Origin: Gymnopilus junonius
Lineage: Eukaryota; Basidiomycota; Agaricomycetes; Agaricales; Galerinaceae
NCBI GenBank assembly: GCA_015501075.1
Contig: JADNYJ010000053.1
Location: forward strand, 124,001 to 188,000
Reading direction: 5' to 3'
Length of the DNA: 64,000 nt
Position numbers and translations under genes: made by a program. How positions within the stretch are numbered: position 1 is the stretch's first letter; each line of letters begins with the position of its first letter. Positions 11,778-23,600 of this stretch are shown here, in pieces. Below the pieces are notes generated by a model, which made no database searches, was not told where the DNA came from, and was given only the letters and a program-made list of their open reading frames with translations.

Positions 11778-12306
11778 TTGCCATTTATAAAGCTATCCAG
11801 ACTTTGCGATTGGTCCCTTCCCATTTTCACCGCCATTATCCAAAATTCCCCATGTAATATTGAGCATCTGGTAATGGATGTCGAGTTGTGGGATGAAGGA
11901 GAAACTATTAAGTGTCTCCGCCTGTTACCTTTCCTTCGGACGCTCGTTATAGAGGTATACCGCCCAGCCTTGAAGTACCATGATGATAGAGATCTTCTTG
12001 GCGATTTGTTCACAGGCGCCATGCGGGATTGGACGCTGCTTCGGGGGATAATTTTATTATTTGTATTTTGTTGGAGCATATTCGGGTTGATTATGGTGCT
12101 ATGGCAGATCCCTCCTTGACTCCGTTCGCAGCTAGCTATAGTCGAAGAGAGGTGGATGAAAGCGCGGAGAAGACGGCCGTTCAAGGTTGGCATTACGAAT
12201 ATTATGAAAAAAGAGGAAGAGGAGCAGCGCGAACTTGCTGGTCTTGCTGGTCTATTGGTTCTGAAACAAGATGGGCTCGGTCTGACGCTCGACTAGCTCT
12301 TTGAGT
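11778..12306 (+). pseudogene. F-box/LRR-type protein fragment, frame-broken
   Basis: The frame from 11778 reads like the leucine-rich part of mushroom F-box proteins: NIEHLVMDVELWDEG, then KCLRLLPFLRTLVIEVY. After about 12025 the likely continuation moves to another frame (ICILLEHIRVDYGAMADP, ending in basic and Trp-rich residues at 12306). There is no upstream F-box in an open frame. I read it as a truncated, frameshifted relic. An unrecognised intron near 12030 is the alternative. Confidence 0.4.
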
Positions 12307-13065
12307 CCGGAACGAAAAGCTTTGGTAAGGAAGATATCTATTCGCATTGCATATTGTAAAGGCATATGATCACTCAGTCAGTCGAAGTTGTAACATAGAA
12401 AACACATTTTAGTAAAACCTTTCATGTTGTACCCAAGCGACGGAGTGATGCGTCGTAAGAAGTTAGTTTGAGGAAAAGGTATCCCTGTGGGTTACCCGTG
12501 GGTTATAATGACCTGGAACGAAGGGAGCAAGAGAACAGGTGAATGTGCCATACCTCTTGAAACGGCATCTTACGGTCAGTATGAGTAATATAATTTAATA
12601 AAAAGGCTTGGTTGAAGTAGAATGTCATTCGCAGGAGCGAACAGAAGAATTTTTCGCAACTTGCAGATCATGCTGGGGTTCCGTTGTTTGACCTTTTTTT
12701 TTTCTTAAAGGACAGCATTAGATATTCTACGGTGTACCTTGTCCCTCAAAATGGAACTGAGTAGTCCTACAAAGGGATCCTTGGGGTTTGTTCTTGATGA
12801 TTGAAAGAACAATACAGATCAGATATGATAAGAAGGAGTGGCGGTGTCCCTATTTAAGCTCAGCTTGCCTCGTCGAAATTTCATTGTTCTCTGAATCCCC
12901 AGATTTCAACGCTCGAGGTCTACTTTGTAGGATAACTAACCACGACAGTCAGATAGTAAAGACTCTGTGATTTACCTTGGTATAATGGTGCGTTTCATTA
13001 TCTAAGGTTGACAAAAAGCTTCGAGTGATATGTATTTGATCATCATATCTGAGCAGGCCGAGAAC
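12307..13065. other. No gene recognised
   Basis: Short frames only. A T-rich run lies near 12690 and a TATAAT-like sequence at about 12981, upstream of the next gene. Nothing else is seen. Confidence 0.4.
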
Positions 13066-13515
13066 ATGACTCCCCGGCCGCTCTTTTTATATGGCACCCT
13101 CAGAGCTCTGCCGTTGCTCGCCTGGGCTATAACCGGAGATCCTAAAAATGTAGATCACGTCCGTTCGCTCACCCATCCATCCCTCTTAAGGGGGTTCTTT
13201 CGCACCTCTATCGCCGGAAAGGATTTTCCAGCCCTCATTCGTCGTAGATCATATCTAATTGACGGACTCTTGCTGCGCCCGCAGACTGACTTACAACGCC
13301 GGAAAATCCACGAGTTTATGGGTCGGTCTTACAAGGTCGTCCGGGGCAGTGCGTTTATAGAGATGGAGGGGGTGAAGGTGAAGGTGGATGCTGATGTGTA
13401 TCTGTGGATGGGTGAACCGGAGTTGTTGTACCTACCTTGGGATCTGGAGGTCTTTGAGAGAGAGAAACTTGAAGGCTGGCTCGAGATTTATTCCAAGATG
13501 AGGTTGATCTGGTAA
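13066..13515 (+). CDS. Gamma-glutamylcyclotransferase / AIG2-like protein
   Basis: Small cytosolic protein of the GGCT/AIG2 fold, which in active members releases 5-oxoproline from gamma-glutamyl compounds. The signature PLFLYGTLRALPLL lies at the N-terminus (family pattern F-x-YGTL). The conserved core continues through LRGFFRTSIAGKDFPALI, then LIDGLLLRP and HEFMGRSYKVV. In active relatives this last segment carries a Glu (F-E-G-x-x-Y); here that position appears to be Met, so activity is doubtful. I use the ATG at 13066 (MTPRPLF, 149 residues), which puts the motif a few residues from the start as in the family. An in-frame ATG at 13030 would add 12 residues. No introns are needed. Confidence 0.75.
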   Translation: MTPRPLFLYGTLRALPLLAWAITGDPKNVDHVRSLTHPSLLRGFFRTSIAGKDFPALIRRRSYLIDGLLLRPQTDLQRRKIHEFMGRSYKVVRGSAFIEMEGVKVKVDADVYLWMGEPELLYLPWDLEVFEREKLEGWLEIYSKMRLIW

Positions 13516-16500
13516 TGGGAGATTACAAATACTATTGGCCTGAGGAAGGTCGATTCGAGTAAAATAGTAGTTGGTATTGATGCTTATGTCCCGTTTCGCA
13601 GGTAGGCGGGATAGGTGGTGATTATGAGTCGGGAGATACTTATATTTTGTTTGGATATTACAGTAAATTTGGGTTCGAATTCCGATTTTTGGCTCGGAAA
13701 ACGTGTGTGGGCTCTAGCTCATGCAGTTTCTAACCAATTGAAACGACATTAAGTGCATTGTACTTGTGTAGATACCGTGCAAAGAGTCGCGTAATTTTGT
13801 AAAGAAATTCAGATATCTACATAGTGATGTATTTTTCAATACATTTATGATCCTCCACATAGAACACGTCTGATTGGCTTCCTCGGCCTTCAACTGTAGG
13901 TAAATTTTCCCATAATACATGTATTGTACATCTAGTAAGGCCAGTGCAAAGTTTTATAACCAGGACACGAGTTGGAGTGAAGCTGCAAGGGGTTCCTGGT
14001 CAAGGTTTTGCACCAACAACTATGGGCCCTCGTGCTAAGCCCACCGGTTCCATTTTGGCTAAATAAACCACCTAAGACCCCAATTTCACCCCAGATATGG
14101 TACAGAAATCATTGTGACGTGGAGATGGAGGAGATGTGCATGCGCGTTTGGCTTGGACCATTAAGTAGTGTCGAAGGTTGCACTTTGAGACCCTCAAGCT
14201 CCAAGAGCTAAAAACTTCGCCAGGAACTACATGGGTGTCTAATACACTTATTTAATGGATATGAGCACAATCCATTCTGGTAAAAGAAAATGGCTTCTGT
14301 TCTGCTCGAGATAGTTAAGAATGGCAAGATCACGCAAAATTTCTATATAAATGTCCAGATGTTGCACTAAAATTTACATGGGGCGCTCACACCTGGCAAT
14401 GCAAACAAAATGAGCTGTAAAATATTATGCTCTAATGCTAATTGAGGGAGAAAGAGACCGCGCACGATCTGTGGACAAAATGTCGGAATTTGAATCCAAA
14501 TTTAGTCTGCGCCCTAAGTGCCGCAAATAGTTGTAAGTAGTGCTTTTTATTTCCCCAATCATAGAGACGTATCTGTTACCATTATTAATTGTTCATTTAT
14601 TATTGAGCCCAGATGGATCAAAGACGATAACTGGTGTGTTATTAGCCTTCGTCGAGCCTTCGGTCAAGGTCGGCACTGAGTTACATAAGGCTGTGCAGTT
14701 TCTAACTAGGAAATCATTTCCTGGTTGGGTCTTTTTTCTTTTCACGACCTCCATTCCTCCGTATTCCTTTCGCTGCACTGCTTACTTTCATGCATGCGCT
14801 TCAACGGTAAAACATCTACCATTGGGTATTGATCAAGACGATTCGTCAGCTCCCTCTAACTTTCCGACCTAACCGGTTCAAGTCAACTTAGACACAATGA
14901 AAGCTCTTCCCGTGGTCGACGCCTCTCAAAGCCATGTCCAACGATGACTCCCTTCCTATGAGCCGCAATCACTGCCGTATGGTATATCAGTTCCCTTAGT
15001 GCGTCATGAAGGAGGCTGAATGCAGATTACTCTTTCACCTTTGGTGAGTAAATTTCGTACCCTGACTTTTCTTTCTTGCATTTCACTGACTGACCACTTC
15101 CAATTCCTCTCTAGGCACCTCTCACGGCATGGCCGTCACTACCGGACACGCTGCCGTCCTCAAGCCCACTGACCGCCGACTTTAGTCACGGATCTGTCTG
15201 AGCGTAGAACAGTGTTTTTGGTAGGGTGTTGCACTGTGTAAGTCTCTTTCGTAGCTGTTCTAAAATACTTTTATTTACGTTTCATCTATCCTAGGATTAG
15301 GATTATACCTCTTTTGCTCGGTCTTGCCTTGATCTCCCTGCGCCTTGCGTAGCGGTATTCTGGAAGATACTGGATTGAACCCCTTTGGTCGTGTGTGCAC
15401 CTTCTCTATGATATTACGATGATGATGATACTAACCCCCCTGTTTTCTACTTGTAGACCCCACTCCACCCTATGAACGCTTACCTGTTAACGCCCGCGCA
15501 AAAGATCCTGCAACCTCCCTTCCATATTCATATCCTGATCCGTTACCCTCTCGCACACTTCGAGAATCCTTATCCTCCTCTTCAGCCCCACCTCCACCTT
15601 CTTCACTGACACCAAGCCCTCATATCCCCACCGCCCAAAAAGCCCGCTGCAGCCGCACATGGAGGATGCCAATCGCGCCAGCTTATCGTGCATCACGCTA
15701 CATTACAACGTTCGACTCGCTAGACAGCTTCTGAGTGCTTGGGCTCTGGGCTCTGGAGTTGGTGCTCGCGGATGCTGGACTCCCCCGCTGTGATCATATG
15801 CTGGTCATGGTTCTTCGACGCGCGAATGTTGATGATTGGTGCATTGACTTCGAGGAGAGAGGCGGTGCCCGCTGAGGACGGGACAGGACTGGATGGCTTG
15901 GGTTATAGTCGGCGAGTTCAGGGAATAAAGAAAGTCCATACGTCCAACGTTCACAACTGTGTCTGCAAAACTTACACCTCCTCAACGTCAACCATCAACC
16001 ATGCGAAACTGGATACTCGCTTTCGCTTTCGAGTTTCCCGAACCGTCGTTTCGTCCGATGCATCCTACTGGACTCTGGAGTTGGGACTACGGGTGTGATA
16101 CATATTATACCTCGTCGTTATTGGGAAACGGAGCCGCAGCCGGGGGCCATGGCTGGCTCAGCGCTGTGGGCACCAACCAACTCCACTCGAATCTCGTCGT
16201 CCATTCCATTTTGTCTCCGCCTGAAGGAAGACAGCTGGAGCAGCGTCAGCACAGCCACCTGTCAACGTCATCGCGCCTGACAGTGATACTCGACCCTCAG
16301 CGGATTCAACTCACAAACGCCTTCTCGTTCCCGATTGGCACGTCATGTCCAGAATACAGGCTTCATCTTCAAGTGCTAGAGCGGGGGCATATCTCCCGCG
16401 CCAGGATAGTGAATAGTGCAGTAGGATGATGATTGACAGAGCGTTGAGGCTCTAGAGGGATTAGGCAGTCTGAGGAGAGGGCGTGGATCGTGTTCGACTA

Positions 16501-19282
16501 GGCGGGTGTACAAGAGGAAGGGGTGGATGTGGAAGAGGGGTGAGGTTGAGGAGATGGAGGAGGTGGAGAGGGGAATGTGATTCATTAGTCGGGCGCGTTG
16601 AAGGCACTCAATTCTGCAGAACAACATTCAATGTCGGCCACTGCAAACACAGCTAGCATTATCACTATTCGCGCACGTTCTCGATGGAAGCTCTAGTTGT
16701 TCGGGGTTCTTGGCCATCATTGCTCATTTCCCCGGTTGAACACGCCAGAACTTGAATTACATTCAGATCTTCGTTAAGCTTTTCCAATGACCTGTCGCCT
16801 CCCAAGCTCTTTCCTCGGCGTCAGTTGGGGCTACGGTGGCTCCAATGCTACGAATAGCGTGCTGTGGCTCTCCCCTCTCACTACCCCCCTAACGCAGCGT
16901 ACTCGACAGTTTCTTAAAGCTTGAACACGAAGGACGGTGTGGATGGCCTTTCAGCTCTGGGATTCCGGGTTCCGGTTCCGTGACTTCCGTCTCCGTCTTC
17001 ACGAACACGAACACGAACACCCACCACAAGCACAAGCACCATGGGCATCTCCTCAAGTTCAAGGGAGTCGACCACCAGAGGCTGAAGGTCACAGTCCAAT
17101 CTGACTTTTGCCTCCGTCTTGGTCTATGATTACCCCACCGACCCAAGATGTAAGCAGCGAGGGGTGGATGGGATACTACCACCGCCACCACTGCTCGAAG
17201 CATGTCCTTCGCATGCCATTCTTCAAATATCAAACTCCAAAGCTTCAGGCTCCCGCAGGCGTCGACATTGAATGTTGTAGGGTCGCCTATAATTGCGTAG
17301 TCGGCTGAAGTCCAATTTGGAGGTGGAGATGTGGCTCATAGATGTCAGGCGCCGTACCATGATCGTGGATGGCGACGGGATCTGTGAACACTGGACAGCA
17401 GGCATTGGAGCCAAATTGCTGGGGGCTTGAGGAGCATCAGCACAGCCACCCGTAATGTCAACTTTGAAATGCAGCGACTTTCAAAAGGTCTTTTAAGCTG
17501 TTCCTTGAACTTGAAGCTTGAAGCCTTGACGCACCACGCTTGGCTTACGATCCTCGCGTTAAAATCCCATGGGCTTTCAATTTGTATCCAACTTGTGGTC
17601 GAATACGTTGGATCTTTGAACTTTGATGGTGGAAGTGGGGGACGTGAACTGTGTCTCTGGGAGAGACCATTTCTGTTACGGATGGCAGCTGAGGGGGGGG
17701 AGGTGCTGCGCGCTTTGGAAGGAAGGAAAGGAAGAAAGGGCTGGAGATTCGGAGAGGCGAGGGCGAGTCCTTAGCGCTTAGCAAGAGGAGGTCTCGTCTC
17801 GCGTCATATGAACTTATCTCAGAATTCGCCAGTCATTGCTCTCCAATCTTAAGTCAGAGCCAACTAGGCCGACGAAGGACCCAGCGCTCTGGGCAGCCCG
17901 TTGCCCAATGTTGCGTGGGGATGTCACCACCTCTGGGAGATATTTGCTCTTCCGCATCCGCAGGTATGTATTTATATTAGTCGCAATGGAAGGAAGGAAA
18001 GGCAGTGGTCGACGGGAAAGGGTATTGACTTGACGTGGGATTAGCGACAGGGAGAGGAGAGGGTTAGAGATGGGCATGCATGAAGGATGACGTATCCCTC
18101 TTCCCGCCATCTCATCAAATGTCAGCTGTAGCTTCGCCCACAGGAGCTGCTGCGTCTAATACTCCAGGACAACAATGTCAGAGCTCGCAACAGCCACTAG
18201 CAGTTCCACCAGTGCCGCTTCTTTGGTCGAGTTCTTTGGTTTGATTCTCGAATACGGCATGCTACCAACCTTGGATGTGCTTACATCAGCCATTGACTCT
18301 TCCCTCCCATCGTTTACAACCACCTTAGACCTGTAACTAATCCTCGTATGAAGTTGACCAGCACCACCACTGTGTTTCCTCCCGATTTCTGTGCCGCGTA
18401 GTCATACCTTCCTCTATCACAAATTACAACTATGATGAAGCTTAGCTGCATCTGCTGCTGAAGAAGGGACGGGTGCGCAAGACGTCCGCTGGGGATTTCA
18501 AAAAAATTGGTATTCGGTCTTCTGGCATTCATGGATCATGTCCCGTCTCCACCGCCAACATACCATATGAATGTAATCTTGGAGAGAGGCGGCGGGCGAT
18601 ATTGATGGGCGATGGACAATGGCTGATGATTGATGCGTTGACGATTGAACATTGATGGCTAGGAGTCCTTAGATGTGTCCTCCGGATTTGGGAGGATTGG
18701 AACAAGCGGAAAGTCGACCACGACTTGGAGTGATTAGGTATGTCCTCTCCACTGCGTAATTGGGACCATTATTTATCAGAAACTTTGCTTTCCAGCCTCC
18801 GACGGGTCCCTTCAAACGTCTCGCCCAAACTTAAGGGGTTTCCACCGGCAAGAGCCGATGTAAGCAGGCAGTTGAAAGTGTTGAGGTGGCTAGTTTACAA
18901 GGTCTGGTTATATAATGGGACCACATCCTACTTTGGGCAGTGTCGCCACTTCCAAAATAGTCATATCTCGCGGAAGATTAGACATTAGACAAGGGAAATT
19001 TTAACGCTCATTGTTCGTGCAGGATATTTTTCAGAGACCGCATATTATAAAGCTCTAAAGCATCATCGAATATATACTCACACAAGGAAAGCACAAGGAA
19101 AGCACTATACCAGCTGCCAGCGAAATTGCGCACATGTCTTGAAACTCCAGCGAAATTTATACTGTGAAAGCGACTGATATCTGGCCAACCTACATGAGGA
19201 ACTTCATAATTTAATTGTATTTACAGCCGCCAGCGAAACCAGATTATTACAGTCGACATCCTCATAATCCATAGCACCAACT
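13516..19282. other. Long gene-poor stretch with degenerate repeats
   Basis: Open frames are short and show no recognisable domain. Near 15050 a GTGAGT donor and a CTAG acceptor bracket a possible small exon reading SHGMAVTTGHAAVLKP, but I could not build a gene around it. 16.98-17.96 kb is one copy of a dispersed repeat (listed). GGA/TCC-rich low-complexity sequence occurs at 16.5-16.6 and 17.7-18.0 kb. Confidence 0.45.
16980..17960 (+). repeat. Diverged dispersed repeat, copy 1
   Basis: Shares an ordered series of blocks with 22890-23790 in the same orientation: a GAACACGAACAC run, then GAACTGTGT near 17645, then GTTACGGATGG, then AAGGAAGGAAAGGA, then GAGCCAACT near 17864 and a CCAGCGCTCTG block. 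The spacing is roughly preserved. No coding frame is kept between the copies. The origin is unknown; a relic of a transposable element or a segmental duplication would both fit. Confidence 0.6.
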
Positions 19283-19501
19283 GTGCCCTCTCTATCAGAA
19301 ACCCCTCCCGAAAATCTGGAGATCAGTGACTTCTTAGGACGGTTACAAGCCCTGATCAATAACTTACCCAGCACCATCCCGGAGGCAACAGTCTATGATC
19401 CACTTGCAGTTTTCGAAAGGCTTCCATCGGAATTTGACGACGCTAGCTTGGAACCTGAGGAGCTGTGGGAGAAGTTGTTAAATCAGCAATTGAAGTCAGT
19501 G
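19283..19501 (+). other. Possible isolated exon with an acidic helical sequence
   Basis: The open stretch PSLSETPPENLEISDFL continues to LEPEELWEKLLNQQLKS and ends at a GTGAGT donor (19501). It is preceded by a possible CATAG acceptor. The composition (Leu, Glu, Pro) looks protein-like, but I found no joining exon. It could be a relic of a gene broken by the repeats next to it. Confidence 0.25.
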
Positions 19502-19676
19502 AGTAGCACATTCTAACAGTGATTCTTTGGATGATACTCACCTATTTCATTTCAAGTATCACTTCCGTTGCCTGGATATAGAATTTGTTCTGCGGAATTA
19601 GGTCTGCGATGCTTGTAAGGCACAAGGGATGGCGAGAGGGATAAGTTTTGACAAGAATAGCGATGTACCACAGCAA

Positions 19677-20009
19677 TAGGGTTGTTCAGAGTAGGCCATT
19701 TGGCTTTCATTTGACGTTCATTTGAGTCTCATTTGGAATTCAAATTGAACGTCGGCAGCCCCGGCATAAGTAGGGTTATTTGGTTAACTTTACAGTAAAG
19801 CCTTCGTCCAGTTCTGGGCTAGGCGTGATGTGATTGCACATGAAGGTAGCCGAGCTTACGGAAAGGAAGTCAATTCAAATGAGCTCTTATTTCGGAATTG
19901 ACTGTACTTATGCCAGGGCTGCCAACATTCAAATGGTATTCCAACTTCAAGTGAGACCCAAATGGACGTCAAATGAAAGCCACAAAGGCCTACGGACTTG
20001 AACACTCTA
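19677..20009. mobile_element. Non-autonomous element with ~100-bp inverted repeats (MITE-like)
   Basis: The left arm (from TAGGGTTGTTCA near 19677 to GGCATAAGTA near 19772) matches the reverse complement of the right arm (about 19908-20009) over most of its length. Shared blocks are GGCTTTCATTTGACGT, GTCTCA and GGCAGCCC-GGCATAAGTA. The short centre has no coding frame. Both ends can be read as TA-flanked, which suits a Tc1/mariner-type relic. The TA call is an inference from one copy. Confidence 0.65.
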
Positions 20010-20037
20010 ATATAAATAGCACTAGCTGCCAAGACTT

Positions 20038-20649
20038 TAGGGATGCCGATGTCCGGTCCAGAACCAAAGTTCGGACCGAACTTTTGAGAACTGGACCGAA
20101 AGTTCGGTCCACAGTTCGCATTTTTGCTGAACCGAACTTTGAGTCCGGTTCAAGGTTCAGAGGAGTTGGAGAAGTTCGAACTTGGTTCGAACTGACATGT
20201 TGGGGAGCAGATTTTTCATGAATTCGGGAGGTTATTTTAGTCTCTGGCTGCTCAAGGAAATGAGGAAAACCGTCGTTGGCCATAATGGCATCTAAACTTG
20301 GCTTATTCAATAATCTTATCATGATCAGACAAGGGCTGGCGCCTCCGAAAATTTACTCAGCACAAAATTGATATAAAATCTTGTTAATGGGTGGTCAATT
20401 CTACTTAAATAAAAATGCCAGGCATTGCGGTAAGATGAATAGGATACTTGTAGTTGTTTTGAAAGTGAAAATAGAGAAAATTCTACTGCAGGCAAAAAAA
20501 ATAAGTTTGAACTGAGTTCGAACGTGAACTGGACCTGAACTCAAGTCCGGTCCAAGGTTCAGACAAATACCTGAACCGGACCATAAGTCCAGTTCGGCGT
20601 TCGGAAAAAAAGGCAGAGAACCGGACTGAACCGGACTTCGGCATCCCTA
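20038..20649. mobile_element. hAT-like non-autonomous element (612 bp)
   Basis: Starts TAGGGATGCCGA and ends with its exact reverse complement TCGGCATCCCTA. The arms are full of CCGGTCC, GGTTCGG and GTTCGGACCGAAC motifs, the kind of subterminal repeat known in hAT elements. Candidate 8-bp target duplications read TGCCAAGA at 20027-20034 and TGCCAAGT at 20650-20657 (7 of 8 equal), with three extra bases before the left end. No transposase frame is present, so it would need a transposase supplied from elsewhere. Confidence 0.65.
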
Positions 20650-23600
20650 TGCCAAGTATATGAGGGGAAGGTTTGGAACCCTTTCCTCAACGTACTTTTA
20701 TCCCCCTTCAAGCTTCTTTCAAGGCTGTATATACTTGGTAACATACCACATCTTTGCAATGTTCCTGAGGACTCTCGGTCGTAATCTCAACAAATGGATG
20801 AACTTGCGTCGTTTGCATGCGCCAATCTCGAGCTCAACAACTACTTTCACGTGGGTGAGATATGACTATGTCCATGTCTGTCCTTAATCTTTACTCATAG
20901 CATGACCCCCGCGAATGAAGATGGAATGGGAAGCGAAGCAGATGGTACCCCAAATCATCCCCCACATGATTTTCCAATTGAAGACACTGTACAACAAGAG
21001 TTACACGATTGCGGCGAGAACAACCCTCCGCCTTGCATTCCTTATCCACCATCCATGTCAGCCTACAACATCAATAGCCACAACACCTCCAAAACCAATA
21101 TATCGCACTCCCACAACACTTATAACAATATTCAAATGAAAGTCAAAGTCACCTGTGGACATCCGAAACGTATGTCCAGTTCGACATTTTTTTTGACAAA
21201 AAATAATAATGAAAGTACCCAGCTGCACGAAAGAGAGGGCGCTTTAGGTTTAGGGCTAGGTGCTCTAGTGAAAGTGGGAAAGGATAAGAGGACTTAGGCG
21301 CTTACTGGAATTTTGAACGTCGATCATGCAAAGCACGGGTTGGCTCTCGTGATTGATCTCCGTTTACGCATCACACTACTGTCATGTCGTAGTCCTTATG
21401 TTTTATCTCATTATTCATCGCGTTGTCGTTTCACCCACGGGACAAGCTCAGGCTTCTCCTTCCCGTATACTGGGACCCATCCCAGCATCATTTTCAGCAT
21501 GACGAATGATTGCAGCAGTGCGGTATTTAGTATTGGGGTGGGACTGTACAGGTGTTGATGCGCTCTGGAGGTAAGAGCAGCTGTTCGTCCGATGTCCTTA
21601 GGTAAGTAATTCGCTGGGCTCGAGGATGGACGTGATGGAAAATGACATGGACAAGCAAAGATGAATTACGTAATGGGTTTGTAAAAGGCTTGTCGAAATT
21701 TCTGTTCAATTCTCTGTCCCGACCTTGCTCTGCTCGTGCTCGATCTCCTCCTTTCCTTGAGTACAACGCTCCATTGTTCTACCACACAACACCGCAACAT
21801 GGGACTTACGACTACTGTCCTTTATCACCTTCAAAGACTCCGACCAAGCCCGGTTCTCAATCTCGACAATCAAACCCTCATCTCATCCGCATTGAGGCAT
21901 TCGGATCGTCAAGCCCACATCCCAAGGGTACTCAGCACTCTGCCCTACGACGGTAGTCTGTGAGCTGGGAGTGTGCAGGCCAAGCGTATGCCCTCAAGTG
22001 AGCCAGGTTTCTTCCATCGTTTTACGGGATAATTTTATTAATGTTTTTATGTTCAGACTCTGACTCTTGGGGAGCAGTAGCTTTCAAGTCAGTTCTGCAC
22101 TTGGAGGGTTACATCTTCCTACAAGCAGCGTCGCCCACCCCTCTAATTCTGCGGAGCATTGGTGACTGTCGACTGTCTATGGCCCAAAGGTCGGAAACCC
22201 TACAGCGCAAGAGCGCTGAGTACACTGTGGCGTGTCTACAGGATGGAACTTGGAAGGATGGAGCTGGAGCTTCAAGGAGGCCGGTGAGGGTGACTCTGGC
22301 TCGTAACTTTCCCGAACCACTTTCGCTGATGGCCTTTACGCCCTAAGTTCTAACTTGAAGCCCAATCGAAATCGCCTCGACTTGGTCCTCACATGTTGCA
22401 TGCCGTTCTCGTACGCCCACTCTAGAGGATATTGGACTACCTTCCCTGCGATGTTGTATGTGAGTAGGCTCCTTCTACCTGTCTTCCATCCTCCACTTTT
22501 CCATCGCTTGAGAAGGAAACTGACGCGACCTATTAGTATTTGTTTTCCTCACTTGTAGGTCGAACCGAGACGCCAACGACGGTGGTAGTAGCAGCTGTCG
22601 TTACTTACTGCCCTACCTCAGTGAAGATTCAACGTCCTCAAGGCCTTGAAGTCTTGACCTCTGTTCACATTACGTCCATGTCCGTCGCGAATGCGTCCGT
22701 ATCATATCGCCCACGGGGAGCCATATTTGTCCTCTTTCTCTTCCTCTTCCTCTTTCGCTCCAAATCCACTGCCATTCTGCGCCTCGACTAGCAGCCGTGT
22801 GGGCGTCTTTGACCCCCCCAAGCTCCAAGCTCTGCATTTCAAGATTCAAAGGCCAAAGTTCAATGTGCGATTGGGATGTTGTGCCTGAGTGCGAACACGG
22901 ACACGAACACGAGCATGAACACAAACGCGAACGCGAACAAGAACTCCAGGGATCAAACGTGCTTGACAGCTTCATGAACTTGAAATTTGAAGCTCCCAGG
23001 ACAGTTGGGTTTGGGCCTACTCGTTGGCGTGGACGTGGACCACTGCGAACCTCAACACCGCCTAACCTCAAGATCGCCTAATTTCAACCTTCCTATCTTC
23101 ATGCCAATGTTATGATCAACGACCCCCCCGCCCCCTCGGAGCTGTTGTGCTCATACCTTCTCTCGCCCATGGAAGGAGAGTCCTCCACTTCAAGTCTGCC
23201 TTCATTCCTCTTTAACTCCAATCCCACTTCACCTTCATTCCACTTCCTCGCCAGTACCTCCCCTCCTCCTCATTGAACGACACTCAACACTCCTGGCGCT
23301 CGCCCTTTGCATATCGTTCTTGAGGGCCGAACTTCCAAGTCGACTTCAATTCAAACTCTCCCGCAAACATTGGGTTGGGTTGGACGTTGGAGGGGTCGTG
23401 TGATGGAAGTTGGAGGTGGAGGAGGTGACATTTAGCTCGTGGCCGAATGCCGCGTTGGGAGGAAGGGTGAACTGTGTTTCAGGAAGAGACCTTTGCCGTT
23501 ACGGATGGGGTCGAGAGGATGGGGTGCGCTCTAGGAGGAAAGGAAGGAAAGGACTCGAGGTTGAAACGAAAACGAGGGCGAGGGCGGGTGTTCCGCAGGA

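Noticed and set aside
13674..13692. GGTTCGAATTCC, like a tRNA B box
   Set aside because: No A box at the right distance and no acceptor stem, so not a tRNA.
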